Shown: positions 35,905-44,872 of the stretch, piece by piece
Layout: each line of letters starts with the position of its first letter
Position numbering within the stretch: the first letter of the stretch is position 1
NCBI GenBank assembly: GCA_016932415.1
Contig: JAFGCX010000007.1
Location: forward strand, 186,001-250,000
Direction: 5' to 3'
Origin: Candidatus Krumholzibacteriota bacterium
Lineage (GTDB): Bacteria > Krumholzibacteriota > Krumholzibacteriia > Krumholzibacteriales > Krumholzibacteriaceae
DNA length: 64,000 nt
The notes under the pieces: generated by a model
What the model was told of the DNA's origin: nothing
What the model saw: only the letters and a program-made list of their open reading frames with translations
Database searches by the model: none
Program-made: the position numbers and the translations under genes

Positions 35905-37092
35905 CTATCGCAAACGGCCATAGAATTTTTTGTGGTCCTCCATATAACTTTTGCATCCAGCATTCAACTGTTCAACCGAGAATTCGCGCCATAGAGGATT
36001 CATCGCGACAGCATGCGCCCTTTCAAGATTACTGTCGTTTATCCAGCCTTCGATGTAGGTGACAGGTTCATACCTGCTGACCGGTTTAGTATATATATAT
36101 CCGTCGCAGAAAGTCGAGAGGGTGAACGGATCATATCCATGGCCATACACGGCGTTTCCTATCGGCAGATCGCCGAGTGGCGAACCGGCAACATCGAATC
36201 CCATTTCGAACGGTCCACCCCCGCGCGACAGCATGAATGCATCGATCCGCCCGTTGGCTGGATGAACATATTCGGAATTATACCCGGCAGCGCTGCTCCA
36301 TGGCGCGTGAAGAGCTACCGTCACCGCTCTCTCTCCGATCGCTTCGCGAATATGATTTCCGAAACGACCCTGGCTGAACCTCTCGAATCTGCCATCGACC
36401 ACGACCGGCTGGCGAAAACCAGTGAAGGCGTGGTGAATGCCGCAATGGACGAGCACCTTTTCTCCGCTCCTGACAGCTTCAATGACCGGCAAGGCCCAGT
36501 CGGCTTCCGTCTGATCACCGGCGACCAGTTTCCATACCTCTGGATCGTTCCAGTCGGCCTCGGATTTAAAATGTTCATATTTGAGGGTATTATTCACACC
36601 TATTACCCTGAACGGAGGCCTTCCGGCGGGCCGCTCACTGTTTACCTTCCACGCAGTCCTGAAAATATCAAGATACTCGCGAAATCCCCAGGGCATAAAA
36701 CCCTCAAAGAGTATCTCGCGTCCGAGATCCTCGTCCCACCTGGAAGCAAGCACAAGCGAGTCGAGGAGCGCCTGATCAGTCCGGCGCGCGAACTCCGTCG
36801 CGAGAAGATTCACTCCTTCGGCGTGAAGGCGGGGTATAAGCTTTTGAACAAAGAGCTCGTCATGCTTGAACCGGTGCATCTCTCCAAGGAGCACCACGTC
36901 GTGGTCATTGAAAAGCCCGGAGACATAATCGCCCGGCGCTCTGCCGTTCGCGGCGAACCAGTTTTCCATCTCTTTCTGAAGCTCGGCCGATATCGCCGGC
37001 GGATCTATAAGATCATCTCCCCCGCACCCGGAAAACAGCAGAACAGCAGCCAGCAGAATAGTGCCAGCAAGAAATGATTTTTCCAGAACCAC
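35905..37092 (-). CDS. ChaN/EreA-like lipoprotein
   Basis: A 395-residue lipoprotein (LLFSGC, lipidated Cys23). The conserved start of the catalytic or binding fold is VVLLGEMHRFKHDELFVQKLIPRLHAEGVNLLATEFARRTDQALLD, shared by ChaN heme-binding lipoproteins and the erythromycin-esterase-like superfamily; VLVHCGIHHAFTGFRQP later gives another His cluster. The C-terminal half (YNSEYVHPANGRIDAFM...) is not recognised. The Glu and His residues could bind heme or metal. Exact activity cannot be told from sequence; the lipoprotein location is clear. Confidence 0.7.
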   Translation of the reverse strand: MVLEKSFLAGTILLAAVLLFSGCGGDDLIDPPAISAELQKEMENWFAANGRAPGDYVSGLFNDHDVVLLGEMHRFKHDELFVQKLIPRLHAEGVNLLATEFARRTDQALLDSLVLASRWDEDLGREILFEGFMPWGFREYLDIFRTAWKVNSERPAGRPPFRVIGVNNTLKYEHFKSEADWNDPEVWKLVAGDQTEADWALPVIEAVRSGEKVLVHCGIHHAFTGFRQPVVVDGRFERFSQGRFGNHIREAIGERAVTVALHAPWSSAAGYNSEYVHPANGRIDAFMLSRGGGPFEMGFDVAGSPLGDLPIGNAVYGHGYDPFTLSTFCDGYIYTKPVSRYEPVTYIEGWINDSNLERAHAVAMNPLWREFSVEQLNAGCKSYMEDHKKFYGRLR

Positions 37093-37292
37093 GATTGCTC
37101 TCCTTCAGACCAGATGGTGGAAAGGATCGATTCCATCTTCATTCTTATTAAAACTCGGCAGCCTCCTGAAGCGTTTTACCATTTTCAGTATTTTAAGGCT
37201 GGCATGCAAGATAAAATGCCGATAATTTATCGAGGCGCTACTGGATTATCCACTATACATTCATCGAGCCAGAGCGATTCGAGGCTAAAAAG

Positions 37293-37321
37293 TTGAAATA
37301 TCTTTTTCCCAGTGATACAAT
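37293..37321 (+). promoter_or_regulatory. Promoter of the alpha/beta-hydrolase gene
   Basis: TTGAAA (37293-37298), 17-bp spacer, TACAAT (37316-37321), 41 bp before the start codon at 37363. It is preceded by about 200 bp with no other feature I can see. Confidence 0.7.
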
Positions 37322-37362
37322 CACGCGGCGGCGCATCAGCAAGGGAATGGAGGGGCAAGCTG

Positions 37363-38697
37363 ATGAACAGATCTGTATGGCCGGAGCACAGGACGGCGTT
37401 TCTCGTATTCCACGGTGTAGGCAACCAGTATCCACTTGCGACAATCGACCGGTTTGCCAGGTCTCTTGTCGAACTGCTCGAAAAGCGGCATCCGGGTATG
37501 ATCGCCATGGAACACAAAGTCGCTGGCAGAGACGACGGAGGCCGCAGGAGATGGTATGATAATTACATAACCATAAAATACCATGATAGCGGATCGACGA
37601 TCGATATATATGAATATTACTGGGCCAACCTCACTGAAAACGTCATGAAGCTGAGCGATCTCCAGCGCTGGGTCTGGCAGGTCGCGAGCGGCGCTGAAAA
37701 GTTCTACGAAAGAAACTCTGATATCGGGAAAAAATACGGTGATGAAAGCGTCTTCTTCACCAGGGATGGAAGGTTCAAAAAAGGAAACTATCGTTCCTTT
37801 CTTCTCGGCGCTGTCGGGATACTCCCGATTTATAAGGCTTTCTGGATATGGCTCTCTTCCCTCGTATCAAGGATCCCCGTCGCCGGTGGTCTTGTGAAAT
37901 GGATCGTCGATCTGGCGAACAGGATGACTACCGATTCGCTGACGAACGTGATTGCCGATGTCGCTGTTTATAACTCGATAGATCCTAAATCGTCCTTTTA
38001 CGCTATCCGGCGCGATATACTCGGTGGAGCGGTCGATGCGCTAAGACACCTGGTCGAACTTCCAGGCGAGATGACTTCCCGCGGAAGGAAAGAAGCCTGG
38101 TCGCCGTATTACGGAAGGATAATCCTCGCCGGACATTCCCTCGGAAGCCAGATCGCTTTCGACGCGGTCAACCGGCTGACGCAGATGATCTCGATGGGCG
38201 AGATCGATGGAGTCGCGGGCAGCGGGGAATATATAGGTCGCGATGGCGAACCATACATGATGAATTCAGGCGCAGAGCGGCATCGAAGAATACAGGAAGT
38301 CCTCTGCGGCCTCGTGACCTTCGGGAGCCCCCTTGACAAGATAGCTTTTTTCCTCAGGGAACAGGCGCCGGAAGAGCAATTCCTGAGGGGACAGATGCTT
38401 GAGAACTTTCACAGCTTCAAGCAGAAAAAGTGGTTCGACGATTCGAATGCCCCGTACCTCCTCGATTCGCCGTTCAAAAGGATCTTCGATGATATAAGAT
38501 GGTACAACTTCCATGACGAGGGCGACCCGATCAGCGGGCATCTCGATTATTACGACAAAGTAAGGAATATCCGCTGCTCCTACAGGCGTAAAGGCCGAAG
38601 GTTCACTCATGGAGAATACTGGAGCGACCCGATGATGTTCGAGCTTATAGCAGATGATTTCATATATCCTGAGAGAGCGCTGAAGCATTCGGAGTGA
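37363..38697 (+). CDS. Alpha/beta-hydrolase (lipase-like) protein
   Basis: A 444-residue protein whose start after GGAGGGG gives AFLVFHGVGNQYPLATIDRF, the oxyanion-side strand of the alpha/beta-hydrolase fold. The nucleophile elbow is GHSLGSQ (Ser near residue 258), followed by LVTFGSPLDKIAFF, and the likely catalytic His is in YNFHDEGDPISGHLDYY. A helical insert (residues about 100-200) lies between. An in-frame ATG 17 codons upstream (37312) has no SD site. Substrate unknown; no signal peptide, so it is probably cytoplasmic or membrane-associated. Confidence 0.75.
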   Translation: MNRSVWPEHRTAFLVFHGVGNQYPLATIDRFARSLVELLEKRHPGMIAMEHKVAGRDDGGRRRWYDNYITIKYHDSGSTIDIYEYYWANLTENVMKLSDLQRWVWQVASGAEKFYERNSDIGKKYGDESVFFTRDGRFKKGNYRSFLLGAVGILPIYKAFWIWLSSLVSRIPVAGGLVKWIVDLANRMTTDSLTNVIADVAVYNSIDPKSSFYAIRRDILGGAVDALRHLVELPGEMTSRGRKEAWSPYYGRIILAGHSLGSQIAFDAVNRLTQMISMGEIDGVAGSGEYIGRDGEPYMMNSGAERHRRIQEVLCGLVTFGSPLDKIAFFLREQAPEEQFLRGQMLENFHSFKQKKWFDDSNAPYLLDSPFKRIFDDIRWYNFHDEGDPISGHLDYYDKVRNIRCSYRRKGRRFTHGEYWSDPMMFELIADDFIYPERALKHSE

Positions 38698-38722
38698 TTT
38701 TGAGCAGGAACGGGAGAACGAT

Positions 38723-41410
38723 ATTTCCGTTATTAAAAAAATAAAATGTCTTTTTATCCCACTCATTTCAGTCCTGGCGGCAATTCTGTTCTGCCCGGAT
38801 ACCGGGGGCGCGAACGCGACAGAGGGCATCGAATGGTGGAACAGCGACTGGAGATTCAGGATACCACTGACGATAGAGAGCTCACCGGAAGCGATCATCA
38901 CCGGACATTTCGACCTGATCCTCGGAGAAGATATACTAGGCCTTAACAGGGTATCAATAGATGGCAGCGACATCCGTTTTATTTATACCGTCGGTGGCAC
39001 GCACCGCGTGCTTCCCTGCTGGATAGATGACAAAAGGATCACAAATGGAGCCTGGTACGCCTGCTGCGAACTGAGCGATTGGGAACAGTATCACGGTCCG
39101 GCAGCCACTTTTTACACCAATACCAGGCCGAACGCTATCAGGTATACCGGGCTGCATGACAGGACTTATTTCGTATATGGAGATTTCGGAAGGGATCCCG
39201 CGATACAGTACTACGACCATGAGACAAAAAGACTCTCTCCCCCTGTTATCTGTGGACGGACCCGGATCCCTGACGATGCCCACGGAAACCCGTCGATCCT
39301 GATAGACGACGATGGTTATATCTACGTCTTTTTCGGTTGCCATCACCATCCGATCCAGATGGTCCGATCGGAATTTCCCGAGTCGATAGAAAGCTGGTCG
39401 CCAGGACCGCTCATTTCCGAAGAAGCTACTTATCCTGAACCATACATGCTCTCCCCGGGAAGGATCATCCTCTCTTTCAGGCAGAAGACCGCCCAGGACA
39501 GGACTGCGAGCTGGGTATATACGATATCGGAAGATCGCGGCGAGAACTGGACAGACGCGGGACAGCTCATACATGAGACAGGAAAATATATCTACGCCAT
39601 AACCGAGACAGGTTCCGAAACGCCTGTGAGAAGTTTTCACATAGCGTTCAACCCATTCGACTATGGCACAAACCTCTATTCCAATATCTACTATATCTAC
39701 TCCGACAACGATCTTGTCACTCTTAAACACAGGGACGGATCGATCGCCGCAGTGCCGCCCTGCGGCCTTGATGCCTGTGATCTTGTCTACGACAGCGAAA
39801 ATAATTCAAGCCACGTCAGCGACATGATACTTGACGATGATAACGCTCCATATATCCTCTTCAACACGGGTCCGTGGGACAAGACAGGCGAACCGGGCGA
39901 TGGAGAGTGGCGGGTGGCGAGGTTTGACGAGGAAATATGGAAAAGTTCCCGCTTGGCGCCATGCGATCACCTCTTCGACAGGGGCTGCCTGGCGCTGACC
40001 GACGACGGCGCGATACTTGCCTACCTTCCCATCGCGGATGACGGAATGGACGGAGGGGAGATCATCCTGTACCGTAGCGACAACCTGGGAATCACCTGGC
40101 AGGAATCTCGTGAAATTACTACCGGTTCTGAATATTCGCATAACTACGCTGTCAGGGTCCGGGGCGCCGATCCGGAATTTCGGGCGTTATGGAGTTATGG
40201 GTCGTCGGAGATGACATCGTGCTGCTGGATGGACAAGCCTTCCGAACTGTTTCTTCACGGTGACGGAGGTTTCATCAACGCGGGGCTCGGACAGACGATC
40301 GACATCTCGGTGAAAGTCGAAGGTGTGACCTCTGAAGGGACTCTTTATATGTACTGCGGCAATCCAGGGGCGGCTTCGGCCAGTGATCCGGGAACTTGCC
40401 TCATTAACAGCTACGCCGCTGCCAGTCAAGACCCTCCCGATCCAGAACTGCTCCTCGAGTGGCTGATCGATCCATGCGCCGATTCAGTTATAGATTATTC
40501 CGGAAACGGGAACAGCGGCTTCGGTCTCTTCGCTTCAGTTCCAGGAGGAAGCTGCCCGGGACGCCGCTATGACATGTCGATGCCTGGCAATGTCGCCCGA
40601 TTCTCTCCCGGCGGTTATATTCAGCCTTCTGAATGGAACGGTCCAACGACAGCCGACAGTTTTTCAATTGAAGTATGGTTTCGATGCGAGAGCGTCGACA
40701 CGATCCAGCCGCTTGCCTGCAGATGGAGCGGATCGCAAGGGTTCGGCCTCTATATAGATAACGGTACGCCGAATTTCTCAGTCGGAGCCGGCGGAATAAA
40801 CGGAGGAGCTTTCGAAACAGCTCACGTCACCGGGAAAATCTGGCATCATATCGCAGCAGTATATGACGGGACAAATATCGACCTCTATCTCGATGGCCAG
40901 AAAAGCAATACAAGATATAACCAGGTCGGCCCGGTCGAGATCGATCCCGCCTCTCTTCTTCTTGGAAGTCTCGATGACGTCTCGTTCAGCGGAGATATTG
41001 ACGAATTCCGTTTCTACTCAAGAGCGATGCGTGGAGACGAAGTCAGAAGTCATTACATGAAAAAGATATTCACCTCTCTCGAGTGGACGCCGGGCGATAT
41101 AGAACCTTTCAATACGTGGACCGAAACAGCGAACCTCTTCATCACGAGAGTCTGGCCCAACCCGTTCTGCGAGCAGGTGAATATAGAATATCATCTCGAT
41201 ACAAGCGGCAGGATATCTATCGAACTGTTCGACGCCGCGGGAAGACGCGTGAGGACTCTGGCGCGCGACCTGTTCGTCAGTGACGGGTATCAGACGGCGC
41301 AATGGGATGGAAACAGCGACACTGGACAAAAGGCTGCGAGCGGAGTATATTTCTTAAGAATCAGCGGAAAAAGCGGCAAAGCTCACGCCAAGATCGTCAT
41401 AATAAGATGA
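38723..41410 (+). CDS. Large secreted protein: DUF2341-like, BNR-4, LamG and T9SS domains; ATT start
   Basis: An 895-residue protein. It begins with a clear signal (KKIKCLFIPLISVLAAILF...GANA), then WWNSDWRFRIPLTIESS and GSDIRFIYTVGG...LPCWIDDKR (DUF2341-like). A BNR-type beta-propeller follows (PVICGRTRIPDDAHGNPSILIDDDGYIYVFFGCHHHPIQMVRS), then a LamG sandwich (DSFSIEVWFRC, WHHIAAVYDGTNIDLYLDGQ), and the T9SS domain (VWPNPFCEQVNIEYHL...SGVYFLRIS). The frame is open upstream but has no ATG/GTG/TTG before the signal; ATT at 38723 has GGGAG six bases ahead. An internal GTG at 39008 would discard the signal. Likely carbohydrate-binding. Confidence 0.8.
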   Translation: MSVIKKIKCLFIPLISVLAAILFCPDTGGANATEGIEWWNSDWRFRIPLTIESSPEAIITGHFDLILGEDILGLNRVSIDGSDIRFIYTVGGTHRVLPCWIDDKRITNGAWYACCELSDWEQYHGPAATFYTNTRPNAIRYTGLHDRTYFVYGDFGRDPAIQYYDHETKRLSPPVICGRTRIPDDAHGNPSILIDDDGYIYVFFGCHHHPIQMVRSEFPESIESWSPGPLISEEATYPEPYMLSPGRIILSFRQKTAQDRTASWVYTISEDRGENWTDAGQLIHETGKYIYAITETGSETPVRSFHIAFNPFDYGTNLYSNIYYIYSDNDLVTLKHRDGSIAAVPPCGLDACDLVYDSENNSSHVSDMILDDDNAPYILFNTGPWDKTGEPGDGEWRVARFDEEIWKSSRLAPCDHLFDRGCLALTDDGAILAYLPIADDGMDGGEIILYRSDNLGITWQESREITTGSEYSHNYAVRVRGADPEFRALWSYGSSEMTSCCWMDKPSELFLHGDGGFINAGLGQTIDISVKVEGVTSEGTLYMYCGNPGAASASDPGTCLINSYAAASQDPPDPELLLEWLIDPCADSVIDYSGNGNSGFGLFASVPGGSCPGRRYDMSMPGNVARFSPGGYIQPSEWNGPTTADSFSIEVWFRCESVDTIQPLACRWSGSQGFGLYIDNGTPNFSVGAGGINGGAFETAHVTGKIWHHIAAVYDGTNIDLYLDGQKSNTRYNQVGPVEIDPASLLLGSLDDVSFSGDIDEFRFYSRAMRGDEVRSHYMKKIFTSLEWTPGDIEPFNTWTETANLFITRVWPNPFCEQVNIEYHLDTSGRISIELFDAAGRRVRTLARDLFVSDGYQTAQWDGNSDTGQKAASGVYFLRISGKSGKAHAKIVIIR

Positions 41411-41491
41411 TTGGAACCTTTCTCTTTATCCATAGATTCTCAATCACCAGCTACTTCCCGGAAGATATCCTCCGGTCGAGGCGCGTGATAT

Positions 41492-42967
41492 TTACGGCAC
41501 CTCGTAGACGTAGATATCGGAGTTACCTGTCCTGTGCCCCTTGTAGGCTATCATCGAACAATCGGGCGACCATTTCGCCTCGCTTTCGTATATCCCATGA
41601 TGAGCAATAAGAGGTTGAGCGTTGGAGCCATCCGCCTCCATTACGAATATCGCCGGATATCCGTTATAGTACCTGGTGAAGACGATCCTGTTGTTCGCTC
41701 TTCCCCAGTCCGGATTGAAATCGCTCTGGCCGCGCGTAAGGACGATCGGCATAACAGTCCCTATCTGCTTCTTTCTTATCTGATAGTTATTGTCCTGATA
41801 GACGACCCATTGTCCATCTCCCGAGAAACAGCCTGCCATCCCCGCGCCGATCGAATCTGTGCCTGAAACAGAGTACATGAAGACGATCGGGACGGTAGTG
41901 CCGTCATCTTCCGGATCGTAAAACTGGGTATAGAGAAGCGAATACCCGCCATGGACTGATGGCGACCAGGCGGGGGTATTATTATTGTCGTTGTCGTTCG
42001 TAAACATCACCATCGTGCATATCGCTCCGGCCCCGCATGAGAATCCGGTGAAGATCTCGTAGTCGCCGTCAGGATTGTTACCAAGGTGATTCCGGTTGGA
42101 AACCCAGGCGACCTCTCCGCTGGAAGGGTTCACCGCAGGCATCGCGTCGAAATCGGGGCTGCTGGCAACCTGTTGCAGTACGGTACCATCGATAGAGATG
42201 CGCCAGATATCCCAGTTCCCCGTGCGAGCGGATGCGAAATAAACATACGTGCCGTCAGCGCTCCAGCACGGCTGCATCTCTTCGGCGACATTATTGGTCA
42301 ACCTGATGATTCCCGAAGAGGTGACATCGACGCTGCTCTGCACTCTCCATCTGCAGTCGATCAGAAGTTCCATCGACACGATCGTCTCTTCCGGAACCAG
42401 TCCTGGCATTACGAAAGTAACAGTCGTGTCGGTCCAGTCGTTCACGACCGCGTCATATCCGAAGACCGAGACTGTGCCGGTGTTCGTTCCGAAACCAGAC
42501 CCGATAGCCATTATCTCACGGCCTCCATATACAGCGTGGGGAAAGAACCCCGTTATCTCCGCTGTAATAATTCCTTTTACCACTGTGACACAGGTCCAAT
42601 CAGAGATATTTCCTTCATCGTCTTTCGCGGCCATACAGACGCGGTAGTTCCCATCCTGGGCCGCGGCAGCGTCCCAAACAACTCCGTACGGCGATGTCGC
42701 GTCGGTGTCAGACCACAGGGTAACGCCACATAGATCCGTCACTTCAAAATATACCGTATCCACACCTGTACCATCAGTCGCCGTGCCTGATATATTCACT
42801 ATCGAAAGGATATCCTCTCCCTCGAGAGGGGAAGTTATACTGACAAGAGGCGGATCGGTATCACCATCGCCTCCACCTCCGCCGGCCGGGCTGTCGCCGC
42901 AGCCGATCAACGCCATTGCCGACGCAAGTACGAATACGAGCATGGTAACGATCGCTACCGATCTCAT
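41492..42967 (-). CDS. Lipoprotein with Ig-like, IPT and TolB-type beta-propeller domains
   Basis: A 491-residue lipoprotein (ALIGCG, glycine-rich linker). First comes an Ig-like unit (VSITSPLEGEDILSIVNISGTATDGTGVDTVYFEV), then an IPT/TIG unit (ITGFFPHAVYGGREIMAIGSGFG), then a propeller of PD40/TolB repeats: QPCWSADGTYVYFASARTGNWDIWRI, MPAVNPSSGEVAWVSNR, DFNPDWGRANNRIVFTRYYN, EAKWSPDCSMIAYKGHRTGNSDIYVYEV. Probably exposed at the cell surface, perhaps binding proteins or glycans. It converges on the large secreted gene, with 80 bp between. Confidence 0.8.
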   Translation of the reverse strand: MRSVAIVTMLVFVLASAMALIGCGDSPAGGGGGDGDTDPPLVSITSPLEGEDILSIVNISGTATDGTGVDTVYFEVTDLCGVTLWSDTDATSPYGVVWDAAAAQDGNYRVCMAAKDDEGNISDWTCVTVVKGIITAEITGFFPHAVYGGREIMAIGSGFGTNTGTVSVFGYDAVVNDWTDTTVTFVMPGLVPEETIVSMELLIDCRWRVQSSVDVTSSGIIRLTNNVAEEMQPCWSADGTYVYFASARTGNWDIWRISIDGTVLQQVASSPDFDAMPAVNPSSGEVAWVSNRNHLGNNPDGDYEIFTGFSCGAGAICTMVMFTNDNDNNNTPAWSPSVHGGYSLLYTQFYDPEDDGTTVPIVFMYSVSGTDSIGAGMAGCFSGDGQWVVYQDNNYQIRKKQIGTVMPIVLTRGQSDFNPDWGRANNRIVFTRYYNGYPAIFVMEADGSNAQPLIAHHGIYESEAKWSPDCSMIAYKGHRTGNSDIYVYEVP

Positions 42968-43108
42968 GATGACACTCCTGTTTTAAATTTAAGATGTCCC
43001 TTAAGTCGCGTTTCGCTTTAACCTGGATCGTCACAGTAATATCAACTGCCACTTTTCCAAGCCACTCTGATTTTATCGGGAAACCCACCGGATTTCAAGA
43101 ACGATTCA

Positions 43109-43137
43109 TTGAGATATTACTTGCCATGGTGTAGTAT
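43109..43137 (+). promoter_or_regulatory. Promoter of the MBL-fold hydrolase gene
   Basis: TTGAGA (43109-43114), 17-bp spacer, TAGTAT (43132-43137), 32 bp before the start codon. Confidence 0.6.
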
Positions 43138-43169
43138 CTCCCGGTCGATCGATCAGAAAGAAAGCGCTC

Positions 43170-43940
43170 GTGATGAAAGCTGTCTCATTACAATCGGGAA
43201 GCAACGGCAACTGCATATACGTCGAGACCGATGACCTCAGGATCCTCTTCGACGCGGGGATCAGCGGCATACAGGCGGAGCAGCGCCTCAGGTCGATCGG
43301 CCGGGATATCCGAGACGTCGACTGCGTCCTGATATCGCACGACCATTCGGACCATACCCGCTGCGCAGGTGTATTCAGCAGAAAATTCGGACATGACCTC
43401 TGGATGACCGAGAAAACGCGAGAAAAGATAGCCTCGTTCGGTTCAATTGGCAGGCTCGGCCGCGTTTGTAATTTCACCGCGGGAGAGATACTCTCTTTCA
43501 ACGATACGACGATCGAGACGATCCCTACGCCCCACGACGGAGTCGACGGCGCCATCTTTATAGTCAGCGACGGGCGCGCCAGGCTCGGTATAATGACTGA
43601 CCTTGGCCACCTGTTCAGCGGCCTGCACGAACTTGTCGCCAGCCTCGACGGTGTTTTCCTCGAAAGCAATTACGACGTCTCGATGCTGGAGAATGGACCA
43701 TATCCCCACTTTTTGAAAAAGAGGATCAGTGGCAGCGGCGGGCATATCTCCAACATCGAGGCGGCGGAGCTTCTGGCACCGGCATTCAGGGGAAAGCTCA
43801 GGTGGGCATGCCTTTCGCATCTCTCCGAACAGAACAACACTCCCCGGGTCGCCATTGCCACGCACAGGGCGGTTCTCGGCGGTGAAGTGGATCTGACTGT
43901 CGCCAGCCGGTACCAGATTTCTTCCGTTCTATCTCTCTGA
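43170..43940 (+). CDS. Metallo-beta-lactamase-fold hydrolase (YycJ/WalJ-like)
   Basis: A 256-residue MBL-fold enzyme. The start SLQSGSNGNCIYVETDDLRILFDAGISG and the metal motif HDHSDH (HxHxDH) are those of YycJ-like hydrolases, with ESNYDVSML, SGSGGHISN and CLSHLSEQNN providing later ligands. Related proteins act on nucleic acids (5' exonuclease-like) or support cell-wall control. The sequence does not settle the substrate. It precedes the cysE leader by 60 bp, with its own promoter. Confidence 0.88.
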   Translation: MMKAVSLQSGSNGNCIYVETDDLRILFDAGISGIQAEQRLRSIGRDIRDVDCVLISHDHSDHTRCAGVFSRKFGHDLWMTEKTREKIASFGSIGRLGRVCNFTAGEILSFNDTTIETIPTPHDGVDGAIFIVSDGRARLGIMTDLGHLFSGLHELVASLDGVFLESNYDVSMLENGPYPHFLKKRISGSGGHISNIEAAELLAPAFRGKLRWACLSHLSEQNNTPRVAIATHRAVLGGEVDLTVASRYQISSVLSL

Positions 43941-43965
43941 ACCTGCTATTCAGAAAATACGGTAG

Positions 43966-43994
43966 TTGACAAAACAGCAAAACAGGAGTAGAAT
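43966..43994 (+). promoter_or_regulatory. Promoter of the cysE-cysK operon
   Basis: TTGACA (43966-43971), exactly 17 bp, TAGAAT (43989-43994). Predicted start at about 44001, three bases before the leader-peptide ATG. Confidence 0.85.
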
Positions 43995-44003
43995 ATTACC
44001 AGC

Positions 44004-44054
44004 ATGAAGAGACAGAAAGGGCATTTAGACGGCTGTTGTACCCCGCTCAAATAG
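44004..44054 (+). CDS. Cysteine-rich leader peptide of cysE-cysK (attenuator)
   Basis: A 16-codon frame, MKRQKGHLDGCCTPLK, with two consecutive TGT Cys codons at 44034-44039 and a TAG stop at 44052-44054. The ATG lies about three bases from the predicted start of transcription, so it is probably read as a leaderless message; the only SD-like AGGAG (43984-43988) is inside the promoter. Right after it lie alternative hairpins and an intrinsic terminator ahead of cysE. Ribosome stalling at the Cys codons should tune read-through. This is inferred from sequence arrangement, which closely follows classical amino-acid attenuators. Confidence 0.75.
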   Translation: MKRQKGHLDGCCTPLK

Positions 44055-44063
44055 CGGTGGTGG
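44040..44063 (+). promoter_or_regulatory. Hairpin that sequesters the antiterminator strand
   Basis: ACC-CCGCT (44040-44047), loop CAAAT, AGCGG-T-GGT (44053-44061): eight pairs with one bulge. Its 3' arm contains GTGGTG (44057-44062), which can instead pair with CGCCAC (44115-44120) of the terminator. The two pairings exclude each other. Confidence 0.55.
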
Positions 44064-44114
44064 TTTCCTCTGCCCTGATATAGTCTTTTCATGACTCATT
44101 CATATTTTTCAAGG

Positions 44115-44158
44115 CGCCACGGATTCTCAGACCACAAGAGATTCCGTGGCGTTTTTTT
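44115..44158 (+). terminator. Attenuator terminator upstream of cysE
   Basis: A 14-bp stem, CGCCACGGATTCTC / GAGATTCCGTGGCG with one mismatch, loop of 9 nt, then seven T residues (44152-44158). It lies inside the cysE leader, 42 bp before the cysE start, so it must regulate rather than end the operon. Confidence 0.88.
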
Positions 44159-44200
44159 GTTCGGGACCCTGACGAGGCGACAAAAGGGAGATGACGCGCG

Positions 44201-44872
44201 ATGTTCTGGTTGAATACGTTTAAAAGGATCAGAGAAGACTATTCTGTAGCTTTCAAAAGGGACCCGGCCGCGACAGGCTGGCTCGTCATCCTGTTCTGCT
44301 ACCCTGGGTTACACGCCGTGTTCCATCACCGGCTCACGAACTTTCTGTGGCGAAAGGGCATGCTCTTTCCCGCCCGTTTCATCTCCCATTTTTCCCGTCT
44401 CATCACCGGAATCGAGATACATCCAGGCGCCAGGATAGGAAAAAGACTCTTTATCGATCACGGCGCCGGAGTAGTGATCGGTGAGACTGCCGAGATCGGT
44501 GACGACGTCGTCATCTACCAGGGAGTCACGCTCGGAGGAGTGAGTCTCAGCAGAGGGAAACGGCATCCGACGATCGAATCGGGAGTCGTCATAGGAGCGG
44601 GAGCAAAGATCCTCGGTCCGGTCGTCATCGGAGAAAACGCGCGGATAGGAGCGGGATCAGTAGTAGTCAAGGGCGTCCCTGGCAATTGCGTCGCAGTAGG
44701 AGTACCGGCGAAAGTGATCTCTCACAGGGACAACAGCGATGGAGATCTCAGACACGACAGAATATCCGACCCCCTGCTCGGAGTGATCAGAAGGCTTGAG
44801 GAAAGGATGTATCACCTCGAGCGGATTATCGAGGGAGAAGGAACTGAAAACGCGGGAGGATCGCCATTATGA
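44201..44872 (+). CDS. cysE: Serine O-acetyltransferase
   Basis: Makes O-acetylserine from serine and acetyl-CoA, the first step of cysteine synthesis. The 223-residue protein has the short N-terminal helical region and the left-handed hexapeptide helix of Cys[42 protein letters not shown], with the catalytic His in DHG, and [26 protein letters not shown]. It starts after GGGAG and overlaps cysK by four bases (ATGA). Expression should be controlled by the Cys-codon attenuator just upstream. Confidence 0.96.
   Translation: MFWLNTFKRIREDYSVAFKRDPAATGWLVILFCYPGLHAVFHHRLTNFLWRKGMLFPARFISHFSRLITGIEIHPGARIGKRLFIDHGAGVVIGETAEIGDDVVIYQGVTLGGVSLSRGKRHPTIESGVVIGAGAKILGPVVIGENARIGAGSVVVKGVPGNCVAVGVPAKVISHRDNSDGDLRHDRISDPLLGVIRRLEERMYHLERIIEGEGTENAGGSPL

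Noticed and set aside
36013-37077. 354-codon open frame on the plus strand opposite the ChaN-like lipoprotein
   Set aside because: The minus strand encodes a lipobox and a conserved GEMHRFKHDE motif; the plus frame has no signal and no SD site.
39008-41410. GTG at 39008 as start of the large secreted protein
   Set aside because: It would remove a clear signal peptide and the DUF2341-like start that are in frame upstream.
44001-44160. T-box riboswitch for cysE-cysK
   Set aside because: A leader terminator suggested it, but there is no AGGGTGGNACCGCG-type antiterminator bulge; the Cys-codon ORF explains the leader better.
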